A DNA stretch of 64,000 nt. Origin: Eutreptiella sp. 'Long Island Sound 2002' (lineage: Eukaryota; Euglenozoa; Euglenophyceae; Eutreptiales; Eutreptiaceae). This document shows positions 31,334-44,600 of the stretch, piece by piece; position 1 is the first letter of the stretch, and each line of letters begins with the position of its first letter. Under the pieces are notes generated by a model, which searched no databases, had not been told where the DNA came from, and was given only the letters and a program-made list of their open reading frames with translations. The translations under genes and the position numbers were made by a program. The stretch spans positions 154,410,265 to 154,474,264 of the forward strand of contig OZ038382.1 in NCBI GenBank assembly GCA_964036045.1, given 5' to 3'.

Positions 31334-32091
31334 GTAAGGGTTATGCCTCTGAGTTTCATATTTTAACGATGCAAGAGGTGGTTAATTATTTGAAGTTTGA
31401 CATTTACACTAATGATCTTTTCGTCATTGGAAGCCGGATCGCACGACAGCGCCGCGGAGTTGCAATTGGTGGTCCATGCTCTGCACAGTGTGCGCAGCTC
31501 TATTGCCTCTACCACGAAGTGCAGTTTCGCCAAAACAAAGGGAAGGGCTGTCGTTTGATGAGACGCCTACCGAAAGGTTGCATGCCCATTGATCCATATA
31601 GGTATATGGATAACATTGTGGGTGTTATTTGTGGGTCTGTGTCACTGTCCCGCATCCAGAAAGCATTGCATGCTGTCTATGGGTTGGAGCTCCAACAAGA
31701 AGGGGAGGGAAGTGTCTTGCCTTCCTTGGAGGCGATCTTATCACTGAACACAGTCAGTGGATCGGTGGGACTACGATTGAAACCCAAGGTGGACTACACC
31801 CTCCCCCCTCACAAACAGTTGTCACGCTTTCCTGATAAGGACGCTCTGCAGTCACAGCGATCTGCCAAAAGCATTGCTGTGCAACTAGGAATGAAATCCT
31901 CCGATTATAGTTCCTCGCTGGGTGACATACAGTGTAATCTGTCTGCATGCATACAGGAGTTTGAGGCGAAGCGCTACCCAGGATCCTGGTGGCGGGCCCC
32001 TCTACTCGTCGGGGTCACACGTAGTGGACGATGCCAGAAATCCGACATATTGCGTGTCCTGTACCCACCATGTATTGCACCCACAGACTGA
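31243..32091 (+). CDS. Retroelement ORF, 3' part: RT motifs B and C and thumb
   Basis: In the frame that takes over at 31,243 the text reads LRVGKSGLIFSIHKRNRKLD and continues without a stop to 32,091. Motif B is QRRGVAIGGPCSAQ (about 31,450-31,490). Motif C is YRYMDNIVGV (31,597-31,626), with Asn where the second catalytic Asp of the usual YxDD box is expected. A hydrophilic C-terminal part with RFPDKDALQSQR and PGSWWRAPLL ends at TGA. There is no second GIY-YIG domain after the RT, which fits the permuted type. One extra C in the 31,234-31,242 run would join it to the upstream frame. Confidence 0.75.
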   Translation, partial: EGTNLPPRLRVGKSGLIFSIHKRNRKLDKLGKGYASEFHILTMQEVVNYLKFDIYTNDLFVIGSRIARQRRGVAIGGPCSAQCAQLYCLYHEVQFRQNKGKGCRLMRRLPKGCMPIDPYRYMDNIVGVICGSVSLSRIQKALHAVYGLELQQEGEGSVLPSLEAILSLNTVSGSVGLRLKPKVDYTLPPHKQLSRFPDKDALQSQRSAKSIAVQLGMKSSDYSSSLGDIQCNLSACIQEFEAKRYPGSWWRAPLLVGVTRSGRCQKSDILRVLYPPCIAPTD

Positions 32092-33412
32092 GCCATCCGT
32101 CACCTCCTCTCCGCCTTGTTGTCCCCCCCCCCCCCCCCACGTGTACACCCGGGAAACTCGGTGCATGCCAAGTGTGATCCACAACCCCATGTCTCTGGGG
32201 TGCTCATGCAATGCGGGACGAACCACAGGGCCACCACTTATGTGGGGGCCATGCAGTGGGATGTAATGCATAAGCCATAGGAGTGATCTAGCCATTTAGC
32301 TTTTTGTATGACACGTGATACATTCTGGTTGATTGAAAAACGCTATCACTTGCTCACAGTTTATGGGCGCAAGCCACTATTGTTCATGCTCCGCTTGCCG
32401 TGCCATTGACGAGATCTTCCAGTCTGCGTGTCATTGTCTAGAACTCCCTGTAGTATAGAGGCCCTCATTAGCCTGCCAATTGTGCAAAATGACATATACC
32501 TCCAAAATATTACTCTTGCAAAATTATATCTTCTCGTTTTTAGATTCAATGGCAGAATTTTGGCCTGTAGTTGGTATATGTGTTCCTTTCTACATACACA
32601 CTTGTAGTCACATTATTTACATTGACTTCCATGCTTCCGTTGAATGTTGTTCATCGAATGCCTTCATCTCCTCTCGCTGATCTCTTCAACTAGCAACCGC
32701 TTTTCTTGTGCCTTTGCTCTTGTTTTTGCGGTTCCCAACATGGGTGCCCCAATCAGACACTGTCCATTGTGCCTGTCGTGCTTTCGCAATCGAGTGTGTA
32801 TCCCATGCTCCCACTGTCATGACATGTCATGCAGAGAAGTGCAACCAGGGGCGCAATATTTTTGGTTGTTTGCGGCCTGACGAGGCAAACACACTCAGAC
32901 AACCGCTTGTTTGTTTGCTTTGCGCGTGCGCATGTGTGTGCTCCGGTCTGGCTATTCCCACCCATACCCCAAATCAGGAATGCCTGTCTCTGCTTGTCTT
33001 GCGAAGCGCTATTTGCAATCTACAACGGGGGCAGTCTGGGAACTGGCCCCTAGTGGTCTGCACAGGCTTGTCCGAAGGCATGAATGCCTCGGACTGGGCT
33101 TTTGGGGTTCAAACCAGCGCTTTGCCTTGCGGATGACTGGTGGCTACTAGTGTTGGCCGATAGTGGCTGATGCTGGTTATTGCTGCCTATTGGTGACAGG
33201 TACCAGCATGTGTGACATCAGCAGTGGAGTGCGATGAATCTCGATGCACTTCCACAAAAATCGAATACCGTTTTTTCATGGTGTCTCTGAGTGCTTCACT
33301 GCCCCACGCGCGTGCTCGCTCACGTCGCCTTGCCAAGCCAAGCCAAGCCAAGGCATGGCTGGCATGGCATGGCATGGCATGGCATGGTTTGGTAAAGTGT
33401 ACGTGTGCCTTA
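32092..33412. other. Retroelement flank and unassigned DNA
   Basis: After the RT stop there is a run of about fifteen Cs (32,126-32,140), then AT-rich DNA with no coding signal. At 33,325-33,395 there is a short simple repeat of AAGCC, then GGCAT(G) pentamers. The retroelement's 3' untranslated part should end somewhere here, but no poly(A), ribozyme or target duplication was identified. Confidence 0.4.
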
Positions 33413-34336
33413 TCATCTGATTGTCATTTCAGAGGCCATTTGCCCCCAAGAGTTGAACTGGACTGATGCGTCAAATTTTGTGTGCACTAAGCTACAGCCC
33501 AGGGGACCGTCATTGGGATCACCCTTTTGAAGGTCTCCAGTAGGCATCCCCGCAACTGCAGCAATGGCTGTGAATCCATGGATGTGCTTCGTTGTGATGG
33601 ACACCGTCATAGAACGCAGGATGTGATCCGAGTCCTTGACTTGAGTCTCGAGGGCGCGAGGAACAGGTCGCAAGTTGTGCGAGAATGTACGGGAATATAT
33701 GTAAATTTGGGAATCGCAAGTTGTCAAGCGGTGTCTATCGGGGACATTGCGACGAAATGGCTCGAGCGTTGCGGAGCGGTGTTTGGGGGGGGGGTCTGCT
33801 ACAGTGAAAGGCACCCATGACATGTCACTCAAGATCTTTTCTCTGTGACTTTTGCTTTGCGTGTTCTCTTCGTGTTACTTCTGTTCATGGTCGTGCACAC
33901 ACATCTGCCACCCGGAGCGGGGGCCAGGCCATCGATTTGCAAAGCCTGGATTGCATTCGGGCCCAACAGCGGCCGAAAGTTCACAGCAGCAGACAGCACC
34001 GTAGGCGAACTGTTGTGGTTGCTGCCAAACACCTCAGAAAGTGCAAGCGTGGCGCAAACGACAGGATCGACTTGAGCCAACAGATGTGTTCAGGGCCCTG
34101 GGAAGCAACGAGAAAATAGTGGACACGGGGTGAAGGCCTTGCTTGGTTTCAAGGGTGAATGACGTCTGCGAGGTATGAAAAGCCAAAAGGCGCACAAGTG
34201 GACATGGGTCCGAAGGGCAGTCAAGCTGAAACTGTGTGACAATGCCCTGATTTGCCGGTGGAAACACGCCTCCCGCGTCGGAACCCTCTCCCCTCCCCTC
34301 CCCTCCCTTCCCCTCCCCTTGCAGATGCATGGCCAT
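33413..34336 (-). pseudogene. Unidentified decayed coding block
   Basis: Three minus-strand frames with protein-like composition follow one another: 34,336-34,070 (ANQGIVTQFQLDC, LLAFHTSQTSFTLE), 34,075-33,900 (VDPVVCATLALSEVFGS, NFRPLLGPNAIQALQIDG) and 33,735-33,413 (SQIYIYSRTFSHNLRP, ITTKHIHGFTAIAAVAG). The first two overlap by one frame step near 34,070, as after a small indel. The last has no stop until 33,413. I do not recognise the family. A decayed transposable-element gene is the likeliest reading, because no splice sites explain the frame changes. Confidence 0.35.
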
Positions 34337-35174
34337 GTCTAAGCACAGCGACTCCGTCTGACCATCGTTTCCCCTTTTTTCTGGCTGCAGTTTTTGTGCT
34401 TAGACGTGTAACATGACGTGGTTGTTTGCCGATTGTAGAAGGAAAGAAGGGCTGGGGCATGCCTGTTTGACTGTCATTTTCCTAATTTTGCCTGTGCGTG
34501 CGCAAGGGAGGCTTTGTGGCCCCGGTTGGATGCTTAGCCAAGATTCCGCTTTGTGGTGATTGTACACCACAGGATAGATAGCCAGGACAACAATCGTACA
34601 CCAAGTGATGCAACCCTCAGAAGATCCGAACAACCCCCTGCAACCCTCAACAAATTGCTTTTGCAATCCGCCTGGTAACACCCCCGCCCCACCTCCAATA
34701 CTCAACACCTCTCAGCAGCCCTCGGCATTTGATACTCTGACTGGCCACAGGTTATGCTTTTTCAAAGTTAATGAGGGTGGCATGACACCTTTGTGTGGAG
34801 GGTTTTGGGGTTGTTCAGGGTTACATTCCTGATTGGACGAGTGTGGAAGGCTACAGGGGCTTGCTGAGGGTTGCCCTGGACCAGAGCTGCCGTGTATAGG
34901 CTGGATACTCCTCCGTCTAAGGCGCAGTGTGGGAGAAAGGCTTTGCGAGACAATCTATGGAATGTTCTCGTTCTTGCTTTGATTTGTGGAGGGAAGATTC
35001 ATGGCCCTCAGTGCCACAGTGCTCCTCGGAAGAGCAAGACAAAAACACCAACACCAGGCACGGTCATGGCATGGGGGCGCCTCCCTCGAGCACAGCGCTG
35101 GCAATGGGGTTCGCGTGGTCTTGTCGGCTGGTGGCGTTTGTTGTTGCACGTCTCAAGGTGCTCTTTGTGACCCG

Positions 35175-38100
35175 ATGTCGTACGTGGACTTTGTGTCGCT
35201 GGCCATCCAGCGCGCGCAGGAGGGCGCCACTTACGACCAGGGGAATGAGTACGAGAAGGCACTGGCAAGCTACACACAGGTCTGCGTTCGGAGCATGGGG
35301 CCCGTGTAGGACCAGAGGGACAGTGGCTCCAACTTTGCTAATTAGGGGAGGGGGCCACAACAAGCCCCAGCTCTGAATGGGTTGGGCTTGGGGGTGGGGG
35401 TCGGCGCAACGCATTCACAGGGCTACCGGCAGCCAACCAGCCTTCCGTGACCACTCCCCCCACTTCCCCAAAGCGACGGACTTTATTTATGTGCCTCCGA
35501 GTGAACCGGTTTCAAAAGCTCCTGGCGGACGGCCCCGCTCCACAGGGTCAGCCTTCCGGAGGCAGTCTACACTGACTATGCGTTCATCTGCCATGCCTAC
35601 GTCTGCACATACAACAAGTCGCCAACTGTGCTCAGGGCCGAGTGTTCCCATCGCCTTTGCTTGCCACACCAGCACTGCCGATCCCCCTCCGTTACTGACG
35701 CAGGCTGTCCAGACATTCCTCTTGGCCATCAAACACGAACGGGACCCCAACCGCAAGATGATGCTGCAGATCAAGACCAAAGAGCTTCTGGACCGCGCCG
35801 AGCGCATCAAGGACTACCTTGAGACTCAGAATGCCAAAAAAGACGCCTCTGACGGCGGCGGCGGGGGCGGAGCAGGTGGAGGTGGAGGCGGAGCAGGGGG
35901 GGCAGGTGTGCGGCACTTGATGGCAGGTTCCGGGAGGGAATGGGCGTCATTCGTGGTGCTTTTGTTCTGGAACCTGCAGAGGGTGATGCATACACCATTG
36001 CGTGCGCCGTGCGTGTCGGGGATCTCTGCAACCCCTGGTATTGCTATGGCATATCTCTCGGGGACATTCAAAATGTGCCGACTCGGTGGGTTTTGGCACT
36101 TTTTGCCAAACCTTGCAAGTTTCCCTTCAATGTGTGGAATTAAGGACCACTCCCTATAGGGTGGAGAACTCAAAAAAAAATTTTGTAAGGTATTTAGATG
36201 GGCAGGGGTGGGTTTCGGGCCTAGTAAGGGGTTGAAAGGGCCAAAAATAGGGTGCCACATCATCCTACGCAGATTGCGAAAAATAGGCAACTTAGGGACA
36301 AAATTGGTGACCTGAGCCATTCTTTACCCCTAAAAGTGACTGTAAATGATGAAAAACGAGCAAAAGAAAGGGGAATGTTTCCAACTTCCATGGTATGGGG
36401 GGGCAAAAGGGTAGGGATGAGCTCCTTTTAGGGGTAAAGTGGCTATTTTTAGCACTCTGGGTCGGATCGCATCAACGGTGATGTCGTACCCCATTTTTTC
36501 ACAATTTTGCCCTCATACAGCTCTCCCACTGTCCCAACCTTGTCCGAAACATATTTTTTTGATTTTCCCACCCCCTAAATAGGCGGGGGTGGCCCCCCCC
36601 CCCCCCCCAAAAGAGGGGCACCAGGTAATGGGGTTAGGGGTGCAGTGCAGGCTGTCGAACGGCAAAAGAAACCCAAACCGTCCACGGGAATAGATTTTCG
36701 AAAAAAAATACGGTCCGGACCGCCCCCCCCCCCCCCCCGAACCATGCATCTCCAAATAGCCTTTTTCAAGAGTTTTCCGAATGTAGCCCACAGACCCTAC
36801 CTCTGGGACACTCAGCGGGCACCATGAAGCAACAATGGCACCGACCCCCGAAAACCCGCCGAGTTGGCACAAAACCCGCCGTCCCCGAGAGAAATGGGTA
36901 CCCGTTCACGCGCCAAGGGAGACCAACAGAGAGACCCCCCCTTTCTCCCCCCGTAACTCCCCTCTCGGGCTGCAGGGAACCCCTCGGCCCGATGATGGGG
37001 CAACACTGCAACCCAGCAACCAGTTTGAAAACCAATGCACACCCACCGGAGTGTCTTCCTCAGGGGACTGCCTCTGTAGGGGCGCTGTGGAGACAGGGTC
37101 CACATGGCCGCTGGCGAGGGGGGGGGGGGGGGCAACGGTTGGTGATTTGCTGCATTGCAACGTGTACGAGCTTGCGTCGATCCTCGTTTCCGCCGGTTGC
37201 CTTTTGACCATCTGGAGACTCCAGCCGGTTGAGTAGAGCGAGCGCCTGACTCCTTCTAGCCGAGGTCCTGGAATCGAACCCGAGGTACGGCACACCGCCA
37301 TCAATGCTCTGTAAGGGCATGGCTTCCTGGGTATGGATGAGCAATTCACAGCAGCCATCCCAAAGGTTGTGGGGGGCCTCCTTGGACCTGTTTGGGGTGG
37401 GGGGTGGGGTGGGGGCAGATTTTCAGGGGCCAGACATTTCTCTGTAGAACGCCGCGCGGTGCGCGCGCACCGTGAGGCAATACCAGCGCAGGGCCCCATG
37501 CCGCACGTGTGGACAGCTGGCGGCATATCGTCGTTGGTACCGTCACTGACGGCGCTCGAAGCCTCAATGACTGCGGGCGGGGCGTACCCGAGGGCGGTCG
37601 GAGCCGCGGGCGGTTGGATGGTGCCGGTGCAGGCGTTGGTGGGAGTCTGATTTCCTGCAGATGGCACTGCCCGGCCGTGCGCCCCTTCCCCCTTTTCGCA
37701 CAGCGCGCCGTGCGCGGAGGGACCCGGCGCCCAACGAACAGAAGGCTGAGGGCGCCTGTGTGCACGGCTGGTGAACGTGTGCGCCGGTGCCCCCCATGCC
37801 CGGCCATGTCTGCAGGGCAGGGCACTGTCAAGAAGCGCAAGGCGGTGGACGAAGACCGGCAGAAGCTGAGGGACGGGCTGCAGGAGTCCATTGTCTCAGA
37901 GAAGCCGAATGTGCAGTGGAGCGACATTGCGGGGCTTGAGGAGGCCAAGCGGGCGCTGCGGCAGGTCTGGCTGACCCCGCCGTGCTGCTGTGCAGGGCCG
38001 TCTTGATCGGCACAAACTCCGCGGATGAGGCGGGAGAGACCGGCGCATGTGGAACCACCGCCCCGCACTTCTGAGCAGAGCCGGTCTGGGGGCTCGGGTG

Positions 38101-41100
38101 AGAGTTGAGATTGTGGGGTGATTGTGTTTTCTCTGCTTTCTCCGCTTGCGGAAGACAGCCCCGACCAGAGACTTGCGCGTGGCGTGCCATGCGTGCGTCC
38201 TCGGGATGGACCGCCCGTTTTTGGCGGTTGGTATTGTCCGAACGGGCAGTTGGCATGAGGCTGACAGCAATCGCAAGCTGAAGGGGTGACATTTTTCTGA
38301 GCTGCGGGCGCACCAGAGCCCAGCAGTGTTTTTTTTTTGGGGGGGGGGCTTCATCCCACCCCAGCGTCAAACGAAGGAGCAGGAAGCACAGTATTTCGCA
38401 CAGACCTCCGCACGCCCATGCCCTGCCCTCCAATGAAGCATGGTCCGGCGCAGACGTGCTGCTTGTATTCGGCAGGGGAACGGAGTTTCGTTAGGAAGTA
38501 GGTCCATCAGACTTTCCCCCCGAATCTAGACCCCCCCCCCCATTGGCCCGATCGGACCGATTTCAAGGCACAGGTGTGAGGGCAGTGCAGAGATACCGTG
38601 TTCTGCGCGCCTGTGTCCCGCTGCATCGATGTCGGTACGTCTGCTCAGTCTTGACTGGGCCGCACGCGTTTGTGGATGACACTGCCGCCCTCACGGAACC
38701 AGTTTTTCTCTTTATTTTCGGATGGTCGTAAAGAACGGCCCCGTGGACCCGCAGGCCGCCAACTGCCGTCAGTTGGCTGCTGCGGTGTACGACACTTTTA
38801 GGCGAGCGAGCCCGGCCGATGCCATGTGCCACTGTGTTGGGTGCAGGTTAGGTTAGGTTGGGTCACCGAGCTGGTGGAACCAGTCTTGGTTTTATAACCC
38901 TCTTTAGTGTCTAGGGTGGACCTACCAGGTTTAGCAGCAGCAGCAGCAGCAGCAAGCAAGCAAGCAGCACGCACGAAATGGGTAAAAATCAGAACTCTGT
39001 CGTGGTGCTTTGGATTTGGTTGAAATTTTGGTGCATGATACCTACGGGTGTGAAGTACAATCACACAAAGTTTGAGCAAGAAACTCAACGGTGGCGGCCG
39101 GGAACGGGATTCGCAAATGGCGGACCTCAGTTTCAAAAACTGCAGTTTAGGGCCAAAAGCAGCCCTTTTTGGGCCAAAAAAGCCCCGGAACACATTCAAA
39201 ACGGCCAAACGAAGGGAAACGGTGGGTACACTCCACGTGCGGCTTGACTTTCCCGTGTCAACGAGCTCTTTGCGGCCCTCTAACTCCATGATATGTCCCG
39301 GAAACGGCCCAAAAAGGCCCCAGAAGCTCCAAATGCCGATAGCCACAAACCAAGAATAGGCCATATCTTTGGCTACATGGCTCAAAATGCGATTCCGAGG
39401 GCACCTACTCCACCCGCAACCCCCCACTTTTTGTGGTTTCCACCCCTCAGAATTGCCCAAACGGACGCCTAGACCCCAATACCTCGGCCCACTAGGCTGC
39501 GGCAAGCTGCAAGCTCAAGCCCAAACAGGTGGGTGCCCAAATGGGTCAACAGGGTCCAGTAGGGGCAAAAAGATGACTTTTCTCAAAAATGATCCTAGAC
39601 TACGTGTGACGCTAAAACAAGTGTTTTTGGACTGTTTTGAGCTTGTGGTGGCCCATTTTGGTCCTCCGAAAATCCCAAAATGCCTTGAAAATGGGCTGTT
39701 TTGGGACCAAAAATGGGTCAAAAATGGGTCAAAAATGCATTTTTCCAAACCTCATCCTAGACCATTTGGGGTGCACAAACGGGTAGAATGAGCCCATTTT
39801 GAGCCCATTTTGGGGGCATTTTGGCCCCTCAGAAGTCCAAAAAGCCTTGAAAGTGGGCCTCGTGGTGATGGGGTTCACTTGCAAGCTGATTTCACTTTGT
39901 CAAGAGCCATCAATGTGTGAATCATTCTTGATGTCCCTCACCAGTCATAGCTGATGTTCCCTCCCCCACCAGCTCGGTCCCAATATTCAGTCTTGATTAG
40001 GGTTAGGCGAGTTCCGTGTGGTCATGTCCAATGTGGCGGACGGCGGCCGCAAGTCCGGTCCGGCGTCACTCCACACCTGGGAAGTCGGGTTTTCAACTGC
40101 GGGGGGGGGGGGGTCGGGAAAACGGCTCAATTGACCGGACCATTAATCGGTTATTAGAAACTTTTTTTTCCACCAAATACATGGCAAATGATGATTTTTC
40201 TGAACCTCCTCGACGCGCTGATGCTAAAATTCCATTTTCGTTTTTTTGCCGAAATTTGGGTCCGGGTCACCTACAGGGCCCGGGGTTAGTCGTTAGGATC
40301 TTGGGGAGCCCGTCAATTGAGCCTTTTGGGGGGAGGGGGGGGGCTAGCCAGAGGGCTGTATCGAACTCCCCCCCCCCTCCAAGTTGAAAGCCCGCGCGCT
40401 CCTCCCTCAGGCGGTTGTGCTGCCAATGATGGTCCCCCACATCTTCACCGGCAAGCGCGAGCCATGGAAGGGGCTCCTGCTGTACGGCCCCCCCGGCACC
40501 GGCAAGACCTTCCTTGCGAAGGCCGCCGCGTCGCAGTGCGACTGCACGTTCTTCTCCATCTCCTCCTCCAACCTGATGTCGAAGTGGCTCGGGGAGTCCG
40601 AGCGCCTCGTGCGCAATCTGTTCGAGATGGCCCGTGAGTGCGCCCCCGCGATCGTGTTCGTGGACGAGGTGGACTCGCTGTGCTCGGCCCGGGACGACTC
40701 AGGGTATGGCACACGCCCAGGGCTGCGGCAGGACCCGTTGACTCGATGGGATTTCCCGGGATGTGTCGTAGAACACCACTGGCCTGGGGCCTGGGGCCTG
40801 GGGCTTCCTGGCACTCTATGGGGTAAGGGATCGCTGCTCCTGATGGCACGTTTTGGGGGAGGGGGGCAAAGGGTCAGGTTCGCTTCACTGCGGTTAGCTC
40901 CAACTGCGCCTGCCACCGCGGTCTTCATTGCTTCCGGTTCCGTGTTCCAGAGTCCTCCAAGTTTGCTGTCCGAGAGGTCAATGGCTGGGGTTAGGGTGGT
41001 GTCCCTATTCCCTGCTCCACTGTACCGGTCAGCTGTCGCCTGTTGAGCTGTAGTTGGTGCAAGCCTTGGGGGGGGGGGGGGGGGCGGGGGGCTCGGTTGG

Positions 41101-41630
41101 CGTGCGCGACCCGCACAGGTGCCGGAAGGATAATGCTGTCGACGGTGGCCTACCACAGGAATGTCGAAGAATTGCCATTTTTCGGTACCCGCAGCATGCA
41201 ATTCTCAAAATGATAAACGACATGGCGATCAATTTGAGGCATGTACGTTGTGGACCTGCCGGGCATATTTACTGAGTCTTTACGGCAACCCCACCCCTGA
41301 CTCCGGGGTGTTCATCGTTTGGTTGAGTTCTACATTGGTGGTGCGCCCAAATATCCCGCCATGAGAAGGCAGTGTGTGACGTTATGATTAACGATGCGCA
41401 GTTTATGTCCGCGGCTTCGCTTTGTCTTGGCTTGGGCCTTGGTTTGGTGTGTCGCTTTGTCTTGGCTTGGGCACACACACACACACTCTCTCTCTCGTTT
41501 ATCATACAATACAGTACAATACAAACAGTGGGTGTACACTTGGAGTATTTGCCAGAGCAATCTTCAGATCCTGCAGCGCAAACTGCAGCGCAGACCAGGA
41601 CCAGACACACGCACACGCACACACACACAC

Positions 41631-41695
<65 letters not shown>

Positions 41696-44600
41696 AAACC
41701 AAGGCGAGGCGTGTGATAGCAGGCAGCGCGGGAGTGGTGAACCCAAGGGGGCGCTGATGGCCCAAGCCGACCCAGTGGATACCGCGGCCTCATTTTGAAG
41801 CACCAATTTGGCATAGCGGCTTTTGTCCTGAATTTATAGGACAAAGCTGGCTGAAAGGAGCTGTTTTCGGCCTCTTACATGGCTCTGGCGTGGTCATGGC
41901 TTGGAATGCTGCTCCTTTGTAGCTCCCTCAGTTTGTGAAACCAGGTAGCGATCCCTTTTGTAGTCGTCCGTGTGCACCAAAACGGTGGCAACCGAGGGCA
42001 ATCAACTGCTGTCTAGCAATTGTGAACACAAAGTTTTTTTTCTGAAGGAACAAAGAAAGGAAAGTGTGGGAAATGCCGCAATGTGACCAAGAAAACGGCG
42101 TGGGGGATAAAGGGGGGAAATGCGCGGAAAATGCGAGAGATTTGACGACTAGTGCAAGTTGCTTAGGTCCTTTGCATTTTTGGTGCTTTGTGACATGCAT
42201 GTGAAATCCATCCAAAATGTCGGTTACCATTGGGTTGTGGGCAATGCACAGGATGGAAGATGGGTCAAGGCCAAGGTCGCTCTGCTATGTGTCTGAGCTT
42301 AGCACAGAAGTGCACATGCAAATCAAATGCCTATTGCTGTAGCTGCGTTGCAAACACCTTGGGGTCAAGCTGTAGATGGAGAAGCTCCCCTGCAATGCCC
42401 CCTCCCTCACCTGGTGCAAACACATCAACCCCGCCACCTCTGCCACTCATTCATCACAATTTTGGAAGTCAATCCTCTACCGCCCCTCCCTTGCAGCAAC
42501 CTCAGCCCCATCCACACCTTCGTCCACAGCCACACCAAGATGGCAGGCTTGCAATTCACTCGTCACCCGACAATGGCCTTTGGAGGGTTCACCGTGAGGA
42601 ATGCCAGTGCAGATGTCATGAAAGTGTTAGCTGGCATGAGCCGTGAGTTCTTAGAGGCTGCAACCCAGCAGATCTTCGTCCATGGATTGTGTTCCGCAAC
42701 ATAACGTGTGGGGTGGAAGCTGCTGTGCACAGCCTTTTTTTGGCTGTAACCGAAAGTGGAGGGTCCATTTGTTTTACCACAAAGCTCATTTCCTTCGGCC
42801 ACCGTCCTTACATCTACTACCCCAACCCAATTGCTGGCCCGCAGCCCAACTTTCTCCTTCCAAATGCCATATCAAAAGTTTCAGGCGTCCATGTTTGCCA
42901 CCAGTAGCATGGAAAGATGGGGGAAAACGAGGGGAAATGGGGGGAAAGGGGATGGGGGGAATGTCAGAGAGATGATTTTTGCTAGCACTTGTTGTTATTG
43001 CTTGTTGTTGTTGTTGTTGTTGTCGTTGCTTCTTCTTGTTCTGGGGAAGTAGTATTGCAACAGGAGGTCTTTGATGATATTATCATTATCACAAATACTA
43101 TTGTTTTTGATAATGACATCAAGTACAACTGAGTGCACCAAGGTGTAACCTGAATCTGTACCCAATTTAATCGCCGGGGCAGTTTTTGTTTTTGTTTTTT
43201 TGGCTCCTGAGGACCCGCTTTTTGGCTTTCAGGGGCTCGGATGCCACACACCGCGTGCTCACGGAATTCTTGGCCCAGATGGACGGCGTAGGCCAAGACA
43301 AAGGGGAGCGCGTGCTCGTGCTTGGTGCCACCAACTTGCCGTGGGCTCTGGATCCCGCCATCCGCCGGCGCTTCGAAAGGCGGATCTACATCCCTTTGCC
43401 TGACGCTACAGCCCGGTATGAGGGTGCGGCGGGGGTGGAGGTTATTGGCCCAAGGAACTGGTAGAGGTGCTGGAAAAAGAGTACTAGGGTTCGGGGAGGG
43501 GGGGGGTTGGGAGGACACACTGCCTTGCACAACGTGAAGCACACGCAACGTAAACCGGGAGCTGTCAACCGCCATAAACTGACGGCTGTAGGCCACCCAA
43601 AAGGAAGCTGTAAAACAGCTTGTCCATACGGGCGGGTGGGTTGTCTGTGAAAGGGGGAACCCGGGAGGGTAGCATGTATGGTTGGTCTACAAGAGGGTAT
43701 GCCGTGTGGTTGGTCCCAGAAGGCTAGAAATTCTTCTTCGTCGGCAGAACGCGGCGTGCGAGCGCAAGGACATTGCTTCGGTGCAGCCATAGCGCTGCAG
43801 ATTTCATGTGCGCGATGCAAACACGATGGAGTCGTATCTTTCTGGGCAGCGCACGTGTTGACATTCATGTTGCGCAATCCACCGCCACATACATGCCCGC
43901 ATGTTACCGCTCCCCACTCAGTACTGAGCAGCACGTGTCTTTTGATGCAAAACAGCAGCAACCATGTCTTCAAAGGGGGACCGTTGCGTCAGGCTGCACC
44001 AAGCTCTGTCACTGATGCCCCACGATGCCAAGGCTGTGGCAGAAATCACAGCAGGTACACGACTATCAGAATTGTACGGATGTTTTGCGTTGCCGCACTT
44101 TCTTGCTGTACAGAGGGGGTGAGGGCTTGGTATCTGGTATCTGGTCACTATTGCCAAATATGGACGCAGTGTGATGCAGTGTGCACGCAGTGCAACAACA
44201 GTCCGCGTGTTTCAAGGGCTTTGAGAAAGCTGTAGTTGTTTGCGACGCTCCCAGATATGCCGCAGCCGTAGGCATACCGGATCTCAGGCATCTGCAACCC
44301 CAGCAGATGTGGCTCTACAGAGTCGCTCTGACACCAGCGAACCGCAAACGCCCACCCAGCGCCCCGGCGAAACGACATACTCTTGCCCTGTGCCCTCTGA
44401 TCTGCTGCAGCTGCTGGGGTCGCTACTGAATGCCCCTTCGTGTGGTACTTCGCGCGTGGCCTTGGGCTGCACTCACATTCGTGTCGCTGCAGGCGGAGCA
44501 TGTTTGACATCCACATGGGAGACCATCCGCACACTTTGACAGAGGCCGATTGGCAGGAGCTCGTGCCCAGGACCGAGTTATATTCAGGTGCTGCTCGAGG

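Larger units (their letters stand above)
29192..32091 (+). mobile_element. Penelope-like retroelement with N-terminal GIY-YIG
   Basis: One coding region carries a GIY-YIG-type nuclease domain before a reverse transcriptase. That is the permuted order of the Naiad/Chlamys branch of Penelope-like elements (Craig and co-workers, from memory), rather than the usual C-terminal nuclease. The two parts lie in different frames, joined through a run of nine Cs at 31,234-31,242. Element ends, target duplication and any hammerhead ribozyme were not located; the ends given are those of the coding region. Confidence 0.8.

Noticed and set aside
38798-39505. 235-codon minus-strand frame in VPS4 intron 3
   Set aside because: It overlaps dispersed repeat R-D, whose other copies do not keep the frame.
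41372-41844. His-Thr-rich and Val-Cys-rich frames
   Set aside because: Direct translations of the (CA)n/(TG)n run; the same applies to frames at 51,464-51,937 and 53,492-53,732.
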